A stretch of 64,000 nucleotides of DNA from Pseudoxanthomonas sp. X-1 (lineage in GTDB: Bacteria > Pseudomonadota > Gammaproteobacteria > Xanthomonadales > Xanthomonadaceae): assembly GCF_020042665.1 (NCBI RefSeq), contig NZ_CP083376.1, positions 3,012,001 to 3,076,000 of the forward strand, written 5' to 3'. The notes beneath the pieces were generated by a model, which was not told the origin of the DNA, searched no databases, and saw nothing but the letters and a program-made list of their open reading frames with translations. How positions within the stretch are numbered: the stretch's first letter is position 1; each line of letters opens with the position of its first letter. The position numbers and the translations under genes are program-made. Positions 28,612 to 37,112 of the stretch are shown piece after piece.

Positions 28612-29148
28612 CTAGGCCTGCCTGACGTAATCCACGAACTCGAACGCCAGCGCGTGGCGCTCGTCGGCCGCATGCGGCTGGCGCGCCGTGACGCGCCACT
28701 GCGCTGGATCGAAACGCGGGAAGAACGCCTCGGCGCCCTGCACTTGGGTGTCCACGTGGGTCAGATACAGCGCGTCGGCCAGCGGCAAGGCCAGCGCATA
28801 CACCTGGCCACCGCCGATCACGCACAGCTCCGCGGCGCCGCGTTCGCGCGCCAGCTCGATCGCCGCTTCCAGCGACTCGACCGCGACCATGCCCGCGAAC
28901 GGCACCTGCACGCTGCGCGTCAGCACCAGGTTCAACCGCCCCGGCAACGCACGCCCCAGCGACTGCGCGGTCTTGCGCCCCATCAGCACCGGCTTGCCCA
29001 GGGTCAGCGCCTTGAAGCGCTTGAGGTCGTCGGGCAGGCGCCACGGCAGATCGTTGTCGCGGCCGATGGCGTTGTGGCGGTCGAGCGCGGCGACGAGCGA
29101 GATGCGGGGCCCGGAGGACGCGGGCGCCCCGGACGAGGCCTGCGTCAT
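28612..29148 (-). CDS. folA: Dihydrofolate reductase
   Basis: FolA reduces dihydrofolate with NADPH and recycles the folate consumed by the neighbouring ThyA. The 178-residue protein has a 14-residue N-terminal extension, then [21 protein letters not shown], the catalytic Asp41 in [24 protein letters not shown] and the NADPH-binding [11 protein letters not shown]. Its start overlaps the thyA stop by four bases, so the two are co-translated in the usual thyA-folA arrangement. Confidence 0.96.
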   Translation of the reverse strand: MTQASSGAPASSGPRISLVAALDRHNAIGRDNDLPWRLPDDLKRFKALTLGKPVLMGRKTAQSLGRALPGRLNLVLTRSVQVPFAGMVAVESLEAAIELARERGAAELCVIGGGQVYALALPLADALYLTHVDTQVQGAEAFFPRFDPAQWRVTARQPHAADERHALAFEFVDYVRQA

Positions 29149-29939
29149 ACCGCCACCGGCGCCTTGATCGCCGGATGCGGGTCGTAGCCGAGGATCTCGA
29201 TGTCCTCGAAGGTGAAGCCGAACAGATCGGTCACCTCCGGATTCAGATGCAGCCTGGGCAAGGCACGCGGCGTGCGCGTGAGCTGCTCGCGCGCCTGCTC
29301 GAAGTGGTTCGAATACAGATGCGCATCGCCCAGCGTGTGTACGAAATCGCCCACGCCCAGGCCGGTGGCCTGGGCCACCATGTGGGTCAGCAGCGCGTAG
29401 CTGGCGATGTTGAACGGCACGCCCAGGAAGATGTCGCCGCTGCGCTGGTAGAGCTGGCAGCTGAGCTTGCCGTCGACCACGTAGAACTGGAACAGGCTGT
29501 GGCACGGCATCAGCGCCATCTGCGGCAGCTGCGCCACGTTCCAGGCGCTGATCACCAGCCGGCGCGAATCCGGGTTGCGCTTGATCTCCTGCACCAGCCA
29601 CTGCATCTGGTCGATGGTCTGGCCGTCGGCGCCTTCCCAGCTGCGCCATTGCTTGCCGTAGACCGGGCCGAGGTTGCCATCCTCGTCGGCCCACTCGTCC
29701 CAGATGCTGACCTTGTTGTCCTTGAGATAGGCGATGTTGGTGTCGCCCTGCAGGAACCACAGCAGTTCATGGATGATCGAGCGCAGGTGCAGCTTCTTGG
29801 TCGTGACCAGCGGGAAGCCTTCGTTCAGATCGAAGCGCATCTGCCAGCCGAACACGCTGCGCGTGCCGGTGCCGGTGCGGTCGGACTTCTCCGCGCCGTG
29901 TTCCAGGACGTGGCGCAGCAGGTCGAGGTACTGGCGCAT
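29145..29939 (-). CDS. thyA: Thymidylate synthase
   Basis: ThyA methylates dUMP to dTMP with methylene-tetrahydrofolate. At 264 residues it equals the E. coli enzyme in length. Visible are the phosphate-binding Arg in [13 protein letters not shown], the nucleophile Cys146 in [12 protein letters not shown], the [12 protein letters not shown] block and HLYSNH. It sits between lgt and folA with one-base and four-base overlaps. Confidence 0.98.
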   Translation of the reverse strand: MRQYLDLLRHVLEHGAEKSDRTGTGTRSVFGWQMRFDLNEGFPLVTTKKLHLRSIIHELLWFLQGDTNIAYLKDNKVSIWDEWADEDGNLGPVYGKQWRSWEGADGQTIDQMQWLVQEIKRNPDSRRLVISAWNVAQLPQMALMPCHSLFQFYVVDGKLSCQLYQRSGDIFLGVPFNIASYALLTHMVAQATGLGVGDFVHTLGDAHLYSNHFEQAREQLTRTPRALPRLHLNPEVTDLFGFTFEDIEILGYDPHPAIKAPVAV

Positions 29940-30838
29940 CAGCGGGCCTCCGCGGGCGTGGCCTGCGCCGGCGGGAGCGGCTGCAGCACCGGCGCGCGCC
30001 GCGAGCGCCACAGCAGGAACAGGCCCAGCGCCACCAGCGGCAGGCTCAGCAGCTGGCCCATCGTCACCCAGCCGAACGCCAGATAGCCCAGCTGCGCGTC
30101 GGGCACGCGCACCAGTTCGACCAGGAAGCGCGAGAGGCCGTAGAGCAGCGCGAACAGCCCGGACACCGCATAGCGATGGCGCGGCCGCATCGAGAACACC
30201 CACAGCACCGCGAACATCAGCACGCCTTCGAGCAGCGCCTCGTACAGCTGGGAAGGATGGCGCGCGTAGCGGTCGAGCGCGCCGGCGGCGTACTGCGCCT
30301 GCAGCTGCGCCTGGCTCAGATGCTGCTCGTAGAGGGCCGGGTCGGTGGTCGGGAAGATCACGCCCCAGTGCGTGCCGGTGTACTTGCCCCACAGCTCGCC
30401 GTTGACGAAGTTGGCCAGGCGCCCCAGGCCCAGGCCCGCCGGCACCAGCGGCGCCAGGAAATCCATGGTGTCGAAGAAGTGCAGCCGGTGCCGGCGCGAC
30501 CACAGCCAGGCGGCGGTGAGCACGCCGAGCAGGCCGCCGTGGAAGCTCATGCCGCCTTCCCAGACCTTGAAGACCTTCAGCGGGTTGTCCAGGTAGACCG
30601 GCAGGTCGTAGAACAGGATGTAGCCCAGTCGCCCGCCCAGCACCACGCCGAGCATCGCGTAGAACATCAGGTCGGAAAAATGCTCCAGGTTCACGCCCGG
30701 CAGGCGCCCGGCCTGGACGCGGCGGCGGCCCAGGTACCAGGCGGCGAAGAAGGACAACGCGTAGGCGATGCCGTACCAATGCACATCGACCGGGCCGATG
30801 GAGAAGGCGATGGGGTCGAGGTGGTGCAGGAAGATCAT
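29939..30838 (-). CDS. lgt: Prolipoprotein diacylglyceryl transferase
   Basis: Lgt transfers diacylglycerol from phosphatidylglycerol to the lipobox cysteine, the first step of lipoprotein maturation in the inner membrane. The 299-residue protein has about seven membrane helices, the HGGLLGVL segment with the essential His, the signature [16 protein letters not shown] with its essential Arg, and the C-terminal [12 protein letters not shown]. Its likely substrates in this window include LemA, the SGNH lipoprotein and the Cys-rich lipoprotein. lgt-thyA-folA form one transcription unit. Confidence 0.97.
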   Translation of the reverse strand: MIFLHHLDPIAFSIGPVDVHWYGIAYALSFFAAWYLGRRRVQAGRLPGVNLEHFSDLMFYAMLGVVLGGRLGYILFYDLPVYLDNPLKVFKVWEGGMSFHGGLLGVLTAAWLWSRRHRLHFFDTMDFLAPLVPAGLGLGRLANFVNGELWGKYTGTHWGVIFPTTDPALYEQHLSQAQLQAQYAAGALDRYARHPSQLYEALLEGVLMFAVLWVFSMRPRHRYAVSGLFALLYGLSRFLVELVRVPDAQLGYLAFGWVTMGQLLSLPLVALGLFLLWRSRRAPVLQPLPPAQATPAEAR

Positions 30839-30946
30839 GCGTGGCCGACGGCAGACGAAACAGCCGTCATTCTGACCTACACGGCTGGCGCGCGCATGCG
30901 GCGCACCGCAACGCGACGATCCGCCGCCAGGCGCGACGGCGGTGGA

Positions 30947-31516
30947 TCAGGGCGCCGAGCTTTCCCCGACCGCCGGCGTCGGCGGGCGCACGCGGAACAG
31001 GCGAAGGCCCGCGGCCTGCAGCGCGGCACGGGCCGGTTCGGCCAAGTCCTCCTGGCCCGCCAGCCAGGATTCGACCAGCGTCCGGTCGCTGCGGCAGGCC
31101 AGCAGCAGCTCGTGCGCCGGCACCGTGGGGCTGGCCTGGGCGACATCGCGCAGGAAGGCCTGGCGCAACCGCAGCGAGCCACGCAGCGCCAGCACGGTCT
31201 GCACCAGCAGGAAGGCGCCGATCCCCCAGGCGGCATCCCCCACCCCGCGCGCCGTGGTCAGCCAGGCGAAGGCCACGCAGGCCAGCGCCCGGACCAGGGT
31301 GGCGCGGGTGTTTTCGCCCGGCATCGCCCAGCGCTGGTGGTGCAGGTACTCGAACCAGGTCAGCACCAGCGCGAACGCCGCCAGCGCGTTGCAGCCGGCC
31401 AGGACCAGCGCGCTGGACGCCGCCACGGCGATGGCCAGGTCGCGGCGACGCGGCCGCATCGCGGCGGTGTACAGCCTGGGCAGGCGGGCCAACGTGTCGG
31501 TCAGAGCTGGGTGCAT
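30947..31516 (-). CDS. Predicted membrane protein, function unknown
   Basis: 189 residues from ATG 31514-31516 (reverse strand), which has AGGATG-like sequence upstream; an in-frame upstream start would add an implausible Arg/Pro-rich leader. Two or three hydrophobic segments (about 28-62, 85-105, 110-130) are followed by a soluble tail of about 65 residues with charged helices. The family is not recognised. It is the first of four co-directional genes ending lgt-thyA-folA, separated from lgt by 108 bases. Confidence 0.6.
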   Translation of the reverse strand: MHPALTDTLARLPRLYTAAMRPRRRDLAIAVAASSALVLAGCNALAAFALVLTWFEYLHHQRWAMPGENTRATLVRALACVAFAWLTTARGVGDAAWGIGAFLLVQTVLALRGSLRLRQAFLRDVAQASPTVPAHELLLACRSDRTLVESWLAGQEDLAEPARAALQAAGLRLFRVRPPTPAVGESSAP

Positions 31517-31751
31517 GGAAACATCCTGGCGCGGCGGGCGGGGCGGCGGACGAGGCCGGCGGCGCGCACGGCGCCTGCCTGGACTTCGCTGCACGGCGCG
31601 TGCCGGGAGACGAAGCAGGTCCCTGGATGATGCCGCAGTGCGGCAGTGTCGTGAAGGGCGCGTGATGAATATCGGCGAGCGGCGGGCGTTCCTGTGGTTC
31701 GCGTCACAGGATGCTGCTGCGCGGTCCGGGTGGGCCCTTCAAGATCTGCTC

Positions 31752-31825
31752 CTGCGGGAGCCGCCACGGCGGCGAGCGGCGCTACCGGGAATGCCTCATC
31801 GCCGCCATGGTGGCTCCCACCGGGC
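31752..31825. repeat. REP-like element, family A (diverged inverted pair)
   Basis: GCGGGAGCCGCCACGGCGGC (31754-31773) and the inverted GCCGCCATGGTGGCTCCCAC (31801-31820) correspond to the perfect pair at 10917-11014, with mismatches. It lies in the 329-base gap 31517-31845; the remainder of that gap shows no gene. Confidence 0.85.
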
Positions 31826-31845
31826 CAGCGTCACCCTGCAGCCGA

Positions 31846-32334
31846 TCAGAGGATCCGAGGCAGATCCGGCAGTTCGTTGTCGCCGCGCTGCCCGGGCACC
31901 GCCGGGAACGCGCGGGCCAGCAGCGCGGAGGCGGCCTGCACCCCGGCAACGACTGCCGCCTCGGGATCGCCCTGGCGCATGCCGGCTTCGATCTGCGCGC
32001 AGACCTGGCGCCATTCCTCTGCGCTGACGCGCCCTTCCAGGCCGCGGTCGGCGACGATCTCGATGTGGTGGTCGGCCAGCAGCAGGTAGATCAGCACGCC
32101 GTTGTTGGCGGCCGTATCCCAGGTGCGCAGGCGGGCGAAGGCGGCGTGCGCGGCCGCGCGTGCGTCCACGTCTGCCAGCACTGCGCGCAGGTGCAGGCCG
32201 GATTCGACGGCGAACATCACCTCGCCACTGTGCAGGCGCTCGCCCTCGGCGATGGCCTGGGCGATGCGCTGCAGGCGCTCGGCCGGGAACAGCCGGTGCG
32301 AGGACGGGGGAAACAGGTGCCGGAACCAGCGCAT
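31846..32334 (-). CDS. TPM-domain protein (second of a LemA/TPM operon)
   Basis: A 162-residue soluble protein with a TPM (YgcG/TPM_phosphatase) domain, the fold found in thylakoid-associated and bacterial LemA-linked proteins. Conserved features are AERLQRIAQAIAEGERLHSGEVMFAVE, NNGVLIYLLLADHHIEIVADRGL and the helix EEWRQVCAQIEAGMRQGD. It has no signal peptide and no membrane segment, unlike its upstream neighbour, so it probably acts in the cytosol. Its start overlaps the upstream stop by one base. Confidence 0.85.
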   Translation of the reverse strand: MRWFRHLFPPSSHRLFPAERLQRIAQAIAEGERLHSGEVMFAVESGLHLRAVLADVDARAAAHAAFARLRTWDTAANNGVLIYLLLADHHIEIVADRGLEGRVSAEEWRQVCAQIEAGMRQGDPEAAVVAGVQAASALLARAFPAVPGQRGDNELPDLPRIL

Positions 32335-33236
32335 CACCAACTCCCCGAGGCGCCACCGCCTCCGGACGAACCGCCGCCGCCGCTCCAGCCACCGCCGCCG
32401 CCGAAGCCGCCCCCTCCACCGAATCCGCCGCCGCCCCAGCCGCCGCCGCCGAGGCCACCGCCCCAACCGCCGAAACCGCCCGGCCCGGCGAAGCGCCCGC
32501 CCGAGCCGCCCAGCAGCCCCATCAGCAGGCCGATCACGCCCGCCAGGCCACCGATCAGGACCGACGCCAGCAGCCAGGCCACCGCGCCACCGGCCGCGCC
32601 GCCGGCCAGCGCGCGCAGCGGTCGCGGCAGCGCGCGCAGCACGGTGCGGGTGAAGCCGGCCACGATCAGGCCGGCGACCAACGCGAACAGCCAGTCGCCG
32701 CCGCCCCGGCGCTCCGCGGCCGGGTGCGAGCTTTCCGGAGCCGGCAGCGGCTCACCGTCGATCAGCTTGACCAGCACCGCGGTGGCGTCGGCCAGGCCGC
32801 CGGCGTAGTCGCCCTGGCGGAACTTCGGCGCCAGGTATTCCTGGATGACGCGGTTGGCGATGGCGTCGGGGATGGCGCCCTCCAGGCCGTATCCGGGCTG
32901 GATGCGCACGCGCCGATCGTCCTTGGCCACCACCACCAGCACCGCGTCGTCCACGCCCTTGCGGCCCAGCTTCCACTGGTCGAAGACCCGCTGGGTGTAC
33001 TGCTCGATCGCTTCGGGCTGGGTGGTCGGCACCATCAGCACCTGCAGCTGGGCGCCCTTGCGCTGCTGCAGGTCCAGCGCCTGTTGGCGCAGCGCGCCGG
33101 CCTGCTCGGCCGAGAGCGTGCCGGTGGTGTCGATGACCGGCGAATCCAGGGTCGGAATCGCCGCCTCCTGCGCCAGCGCCATCGGCGCCAGCAGCAGGAC
33201 CAGCAGCAGCGCGGCCAGGCGCGGCAGCGGTTTCAT
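32334..33236 (-). CDS. TPM-domain membrane protein, YgcG-like, Gly-rich tail
   Basis: A 300-residue envelope protein with a signal peptide ending near APMALAQ (residue 23), a periplasmic TPM domain (about 30-155; IDTTGTLSAEQAGALRQQ, VLVVVAKDDRRVRIQPGYGLEGAIPD), two membrane segments (about 180-260), and a tail that is almost pure Gly with Phe/Trp (from about 245). Related YgcG proteins are membrane-anchored partners of LemA. The Gly-rich tail comes from long runs of GGN codons. It lies 19 bases after lemA. Confidence 0.9.
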   Translation of the reverse strand: MKPLPRLAALLLVLLLAPMALAQEAAIPTLDSPVIDTTGTLSAEQAGALRQQALDLQQRKGAQLQVLMVPTTQPEAIEQYTQRVFDQWKLGRKGVDDAVLVVVAKDDRRVRIQPGYGLEGAIPDAIANRVIQEYLAPKFRQGDYAGGLADATAVLVKLIDGEPLPAPESSHPAAERRGGGDWLFALVAGLIVAGFTRTVLRALPRPLRALAGGAAGGAVAWLLASVLIGGLAGVIGLLMGLLGGSGGRFAGPGGFGGWGGGLGGGGWGGGGFGGGGGFGGGGGWSGGGGSSGGGGASGSW

Positions 33237-33255
33237 CGCGGAGGGCGGCGGCAGC

Positions 33256-33912
33256 TTACTGAGCCGGGGTCGTGGCCGGCGGTGGGGTCTGCTGCGGTGC
33301 CTGCGACTGGACCGGCGTGCTCGGCGGCGGCTGGCTGAAGTCCACCGTCGGGGCCTGCGAGATCTGCGCCTCGTTGGCGACCGAGAAGTTGGGCTTCTCC
33401 TTGGCCCCGGTCACCTTGGCCGTCAGCGCCTGCGGGAACTGGCGGATGTAGGTGTTGTAGTCCTGCACGGCCTGGATGTAGCGGCCGCGGGCCACGGTGA
33501 TGCGGTTCTCGGTGCCTTCCAGCTGCGCCTGCAGATCGCGGAAGTTCTGGTCGGACTGCAGGGTCGGATAGTTCTCGCTGACCACCAGCAGGCGGCTCAG
33601 CGCGCTGCCCAGCTCGCCTTGGGCCTGGGAGAACTGCTGCAGCGAGTTCGCGTCATCGGCGTTGACCTGGATCTGGCCGACCCGGGCGCGGGCGTTGGTG
33701 ACCTCGGTCAGCACCTGGCGCTCCTGCTGGGCGTAGCCCTGCACGGTGCGCACCAGGTTAGGGATCAGGTCGGCGCGACGCTGGTACTGGTTCAGCACCT
33801 CGGACCAGCCGGCCTTCACCGCCTGATCCTTCTGCTGGATGGTGTTGTAGCCGCAGCCGGCCAGCAGCGTCAGGGCCGCGAGCATCAGCAGGGATCGGAA
33901 GACGTGGCGCAT
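33256..33912 (-). CDS. lemA: LemA family lipoprotein
   Basis: A 218-residue LemA-fold protein: four long helices with YNTIQQKDQAVKAGWSEVLNQYQRRADLIPNLV-type sequence, then an RNxRD-like middle and a Pro/Gln-rich tail (from about 185). The lipobox LTLLAGC with Cys20 makes it a lipoprotein. LemA-TPM gene pairs are widespread and thought to act in envelope stress or membrane quality control, but no biochemical role is settled. First gene of lemA-TPM-TPM. Confidence 0.93.
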   Translation of the reverse strand: MRHVFRSLLMLAALTLLAGCGYNTIQQKDQAVKAGWSEVLNQYQRRADLIPNLVRTVQGYAQQERQVLTEVTNARARVGQIQVNADDANSLQQFSQAQGELGSALSRLLVVSENYPTLQSDQNFRDLQAQLEGTENRITVARGRYIQAVQDYNTYIRQFPQALTAKVTGAKEKPNFSVANEAQISQAPTVDFSQPPPSTPVQSQAPQQTPPPATTPAQ

Positions 33913-34006
33913 GGCGTGACTCTCCTGAAGGGTCGACCGGCGGCGCGAGGTGCGCACGCCGCGCATCATGAACAGGCTTTCATTAAAACGCCGTGGCCGG
34001 CCGCCG

Positions 34007-34744
34007 TCAGGCATCGACCCCGTGCGCCTGGGCGCGGCGGCGCATCAGCAGGTTCAGCACCTCGACCAGCGCCGAGAAGCCCATGGCGAAGTACACGTAG
34101 GCCTTGGGCACGTGCACGTCCAGGCCGTCCAGCACCAGCACCACGCCGACCAGCACGATGAAGGCCAGCGCCAGCATCTTCACCGTCGGGTTGGCGTCGA
34201 TGAAGCGGCCCAGCGGATTGGCCGCCAGCAGCATCACCAGCACCGCCAGCACCACCGCCGCCACCATCACCGGGATGTGGCTGGCGAAGCCGACCGCGGT
34301 GATCACCGAGTCCAGCGAGAACACGATGTCGATGATCGCGATCTGCGCGATCACCATGCCGAACACCGCCGAGGCCTTGGTGGTGTTGGGGTCGCCATCG
34401 TCGCCGCCGGTGATCAGCTCGCGGATCTCGCCGATGCCCTTCACCACCAGGAACACGCCGCCCACGATCAGCACCAGGTCGCGGATGGAGATGCCCATGC
34501 CGCCCACCTGGAACAGGTCGCTGCTCATGCGCGACAGGTAGGCCAGCGACACCAGCAGCGCGATGCGCGTGATGCAGGCCACCGCGATGCCCAGCTTGCG
34601 CGCCTTCGAGCGCTGGCTCTCCGGCAGGCGGCTGACCGCGATCGAGATGAAGACCAGGTTGTCGATCCCCAGCACGATCTCCAGCGTGCTGAGCGTCAGC
34701 AGCGTCAGCCAGGTATTGGGGTCGGCGAGGAAGTCCAAGTTCAT
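34007..34744 (-). CDS. TerC-family integral membrane protein
   Basis: A 245-residue protein with about seven membrane helices. It carries the TerC family's intramembrane acidic motifs: LEIVLGIDNLVFI near the N terminus and DIVFSLDSVITAVG in the middle. Relatives export manganese (Alx/MeeF type) or take part in metal loading of exported proteins. It lies 16 bases after dgkA, so no leader long enough for a manganese riboswitch precedes it. Confidence 0.92.
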   Translation of the reverse strand: MNLDFLADPNTWLTLLTLSTLEIVLGIDNLVFISIAVSRLPESQRSKARKLGIAVACITRIALLVSLAYLSRMSSDLFQVGGMGISIRDLVLIVGGVFLVVKGIGEIRELITGGDDGDPNTTKASAVFGMVIAQIAIIDIVFSLDSVITAVGFASHIPVMVAAVVLAVLVMLLAANPLGRFIDANPTVKMLALAFIVLVGVVLVLDGLDVHVPKAYVYFAMGFSALVEVLNLLMRRRAQAHGVDA

Positions 34745-34760
34745 GCGCGGGGGAAGCCTT

Positions 34761-35165
34761 CTAGAGCGAGGGGGAGAACAGCAGCAGCCACAGGCGCGGG
34801 CCGGCGATCAGCCCCCAGCACAGCAGCACGTTGAGCATCGTCATCAGCACCGCGGCCGAGCCCATGTCCTTGGCGCGGCCGGCCAGTTCGTGGAACTCGG
34901 CGCCGTAGCGCTCGATCACCGCCTCCACGGCGGAATTGAGCAGCTCCACGGCCAGCACCAGCAGCAGCGAGCCGACCAGCAGCGCGCGCTGCACGCCGTC
35001 GCCGCCCAGCCACAGCCCCAGCGGGGCCAGCACCACGAACAGCACCACTTCCAGGCGGAAGGAGGACTCGTGCAGCCAGGCCGCGCACAGCCCCTGCCAG
35101 GACCAGCGCGCCGCCTTGAGCAGGCGCGCGGGGCCGCGCGGGGTGTGGCCGTACAGGTCGGCCAT
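34761..35165 (-). CDS. dgkA: Diacylglycerol kinase
   Basis: DgkA phosphorylates the diacylglycerol left over from membrane-derived glucan or lipoprotein-linked lipid turnover, returning it as phosphatidic acid. The 134-residue protein is the small, three-helix trimeric type, with HESSFRLEV, the signature ELLNSAVEAVIERYG and KDMGSAAVLM. From ATG 35165 it is twelve residues longer than E. coli DgkA. First gene of dgkA-terC. Confidence 0.95.
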   Translation of the reverse strand: MADLYGHTPRGPARLLKAARWSWQGLCAAWLHESSFRLEVVLFVVLAPLGLWLGGDGVQRALLVGSLLLVLAVELLNSAVEAVIERYGAEFHELAGRAKDMGSAAVLMTMLNVLLCWGLIAGPRLWLLLFSPSL

Positions 35166-35426
35166 GGTCAACGCGCGTCCCGCGGGCGGATCGGGGACGA
35201 CGGAAGCGGCTGGAGCATGGGCCGGATCGGGAGGCAGCGGCGGAAAGTGGCGATTTTGCCATAGCCGGCACACAGGCCGGGGTCGCCCTACGCTGGCGCG
35301 CCCGTCGCCCGTTTCCCGGCAAGCCATGCCGATGCTGCAAGGGCGATGCGAGCTGCCGGGGTGGACGGCAGGCCTCGGGCTGGTTCACTGTGCGCCGCTG
35401 TTCCGAGTTCCGTGGAGGGTTCTACC

Positions 35427-36176
35427 GTGTCGATCAAGTCGAGTGCTTCCCTTGTGTTGGCCGCCTGCGTGGCCCTGCTGAGCGCCTGTGCGCAGACGCC
35501 GGTCGCCACCGCGCCCGCCCCGGCCGCCGTCGTCGCGCCGGCCGTAGCGCCGGAAGTGGCCAGCGGCGCGGTGTCCAACCCGGCGTGGGCCAAGGACATG
35601 GACGCCTTCGCCGCGCAGGACGCGGCCAACCCGCCGCCCAGGCATGCGGTGCTGTTCATCGGCAGTTCCTCGATCCGCATGTGGAGCACGCTGGCCCAGG
35701 ACTTCGCCGGCACGCCGGTGATCAACCGCGGCTTCGGCGGCTCGGAGGTGCGCGACAGCACCTACTACGCCGACCGCATCGTGGTGCCCTACCAGCCGCG
35801 CGAGATCGTGTTCTACGCCGGCGACAACGACCTGGCCGCCGGCCGCAGCGTGCAGCAGGTGGTGCAGGACACCTTCGCCTTCATCGCCCGCGTCCGCCGC
35901 GACCTGCCCGGCGTGCCGGTGGTGTACCTGTCGATTAAGCCCAGCCCCTCGCGCGCGCAGCTGCTGCCGCAGATCCGCCAGGCCAACGCGCAGATCGCCG
36001 CGCGCGCCGCGCAGCTGCAGGACGTGCACTTCGTCGACGTGTTCACGCCGATGCTCGGCGCCGACGGCCAGCCGCGCCGGGCGCTGTTCCGCGAGGACAT
36101 GCTGCACATGACGCCCGAGGGATACGCCATCTGGACCCGCGCGCTGAAGCCCTACGTGGAAGGCGGCGCGCGCTAG
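35427..36176 (+). CDS. SGNH/GDSL-type hydrolase lipoprotein
   Basis: A 249-residue esterase- or lipase-like protein anchored as a lipoprotein (lipobox LLSAC, Cys21). The SGNH blocks are FIGSSSI with catalytic Ser80, NRGFGGSE, AGDND with the block III Asn, and DMLHMT with Asp224 and His227. The GTG start has GGAGGG eight bases upstream, preferred over the longer upstream open frame. Its stop overlaps that of the convergent peptidase gene: the shared bases CTAG encode both TAG codons. Confidence 0.88.
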   Translation: MSIKSSASLVLAACVALLSACAQTPVATAPAPAAVVAPAVAPEVASGAVSNPAWAKDMDAFAAQDAANPPPRHAVLFIGSSSIRMWSTLAQDFAGTPVINRGFGGSEVRDSTYYADRIVVPYQPREIVFYAGDNDLAAGRSVQQVVQDTFAFIARVRRDLPGVPVVYLSIKPSPSRAQLLPQIRQANAQIAARAAQLQDVHFVDVFTPMLGADGQPRRALFREDMLHMTPEGYAIWTRALKPYVEGGAR

Positions 36177-37099
36177 GCGTCGAAGATCGCCGTGCCGCGC
36201 CGGCCGTCGCGATCGATCCAGCCGCGGTACATGCCGCCGGTGTTGAACAGCAACGCCAGCCGGCCCTGCGCATCGACGGCGATCACGCCGCCATCGCCGC
36301 CCAGCGCCGGCAACGTGCCGAAGACCACCGCTTCGGCGGCTTCGCCCAGGCTGGCGCCGCCGTGGGCCACGCGCGCCGCGATGTCGTGCGCGGCCGCGCA
36401 GCGGATGAAGGCCTCGCCCCAGCCGGTGGCCGAGACCGCGACCCGCTGATCGGCCCAGGTGCCGGCGCCGATCAGCGGCGAATCGCCCACGCGCCCCCAG
36501 CGCTTGTTGGTCATCCCGCCGGTGGACGTGGCCGCGGCCAGATGGCCCTGCCGGTCCAGTGCCACCGCGCCGACCGTGCCGAAGTAGCGGCCCGCCGCCG
36601 ACGCGCCCTCGCCCGCCTCCGCCTGCGCGCGGTGCAGCTGCGCCAGCCGCGATGGTGTGTCGAACCAGGCGTTGTCCACGCGCGCGATCGCGGGCTGGGT
36701 GTCGGCGAACTGTTCGGCGCCCTGCCCGGCCAGCAGCACGTGCGGGCTGTGGTCCATCACCGCGCGCGCCAGCCGGACCGGATTGCGCACCGTGCGCACG
36801 CCGGCCACCGCGCCGGCGCGGCGGGTGTGGCCTTCCATCAGCGCCGCGTCGAGCTCGTGCTCACCCCGTGCGGTGTAGACCGCGCCATAGCCGGCGTTGA
36901 ACCACGGCGCCTCCTCCAGCGCGACCACCGCCGCCTGCACGGCGTCCAGCGCGGCGCCGCCGCGTTCGAGCACCGCGGCGCCGGCGTCGAGCGCCTGCTC
37001 CAGGGCCGCATGGATGGCCTGCCGCTGCACCGGCGCCATCGCCTCGATCACGCCCGCGCCGCCGTGCACGGCCAGGGCGATGGGCGGATCGTCGGTCAC
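36173..37099 (-). CDS. iaaA: Isoaspartyl peptidase / L-asparaginase (type III)
   Basis: An N-terminal-nucleophile hydrolase that self-cleaves to alpha and beta chains and removes isoaspartyl residues from damaged peptides. The 308-residue protein has LAVHGGAG at the start, WFNAGYGAVYT, and the autocleavage site before Thr175 in GTVGAVALDRQG (E. coli Thr179), then AATSTGGMTNKRWGRVGDSPLIGAGT. Starts with GTG 37097-37099 and follows the histidine kinase gene by 13 bases on the same strand, which suggests co-transcription. Confidence 0.9.
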   Translation of the reverse strand: MTDDPPIALAVHGGAGVIEAMAPVQRQAIHAALEQALDAGAAVLERGGAALDAVQAAVVALEEAPWFNAGYGAVYTARGEHELDAALMEGHTRRAGAVAGVRTVRNPVRLARAVMDHSPHVLLAGQGAEQFADTQPAIARVDNAWFDTPSRLAQLHRAQAEAGEGASAAGRYFGTVGAVALDRQGHLAAATSTGGMTNKRWGRVGDSPLIGAGTWADQRVAVSATGWGEAFIRCAAAHDIAARVAHGGASLGEAAEAVVFGTLPALGGDGGVIAVDAQGRLALLFNTGGMYRGWIDRDGRRGTAIFDA

Positions 37100-37112
37100 G
37101 GCGGCGCGCCCT

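Noticed and set aside
34745..34760. A manganese (yybP-ykoY) riboswitch before the TerC gene
   Set aside because: Only 16 bases separate it from dgkA, so no leader can exist there.
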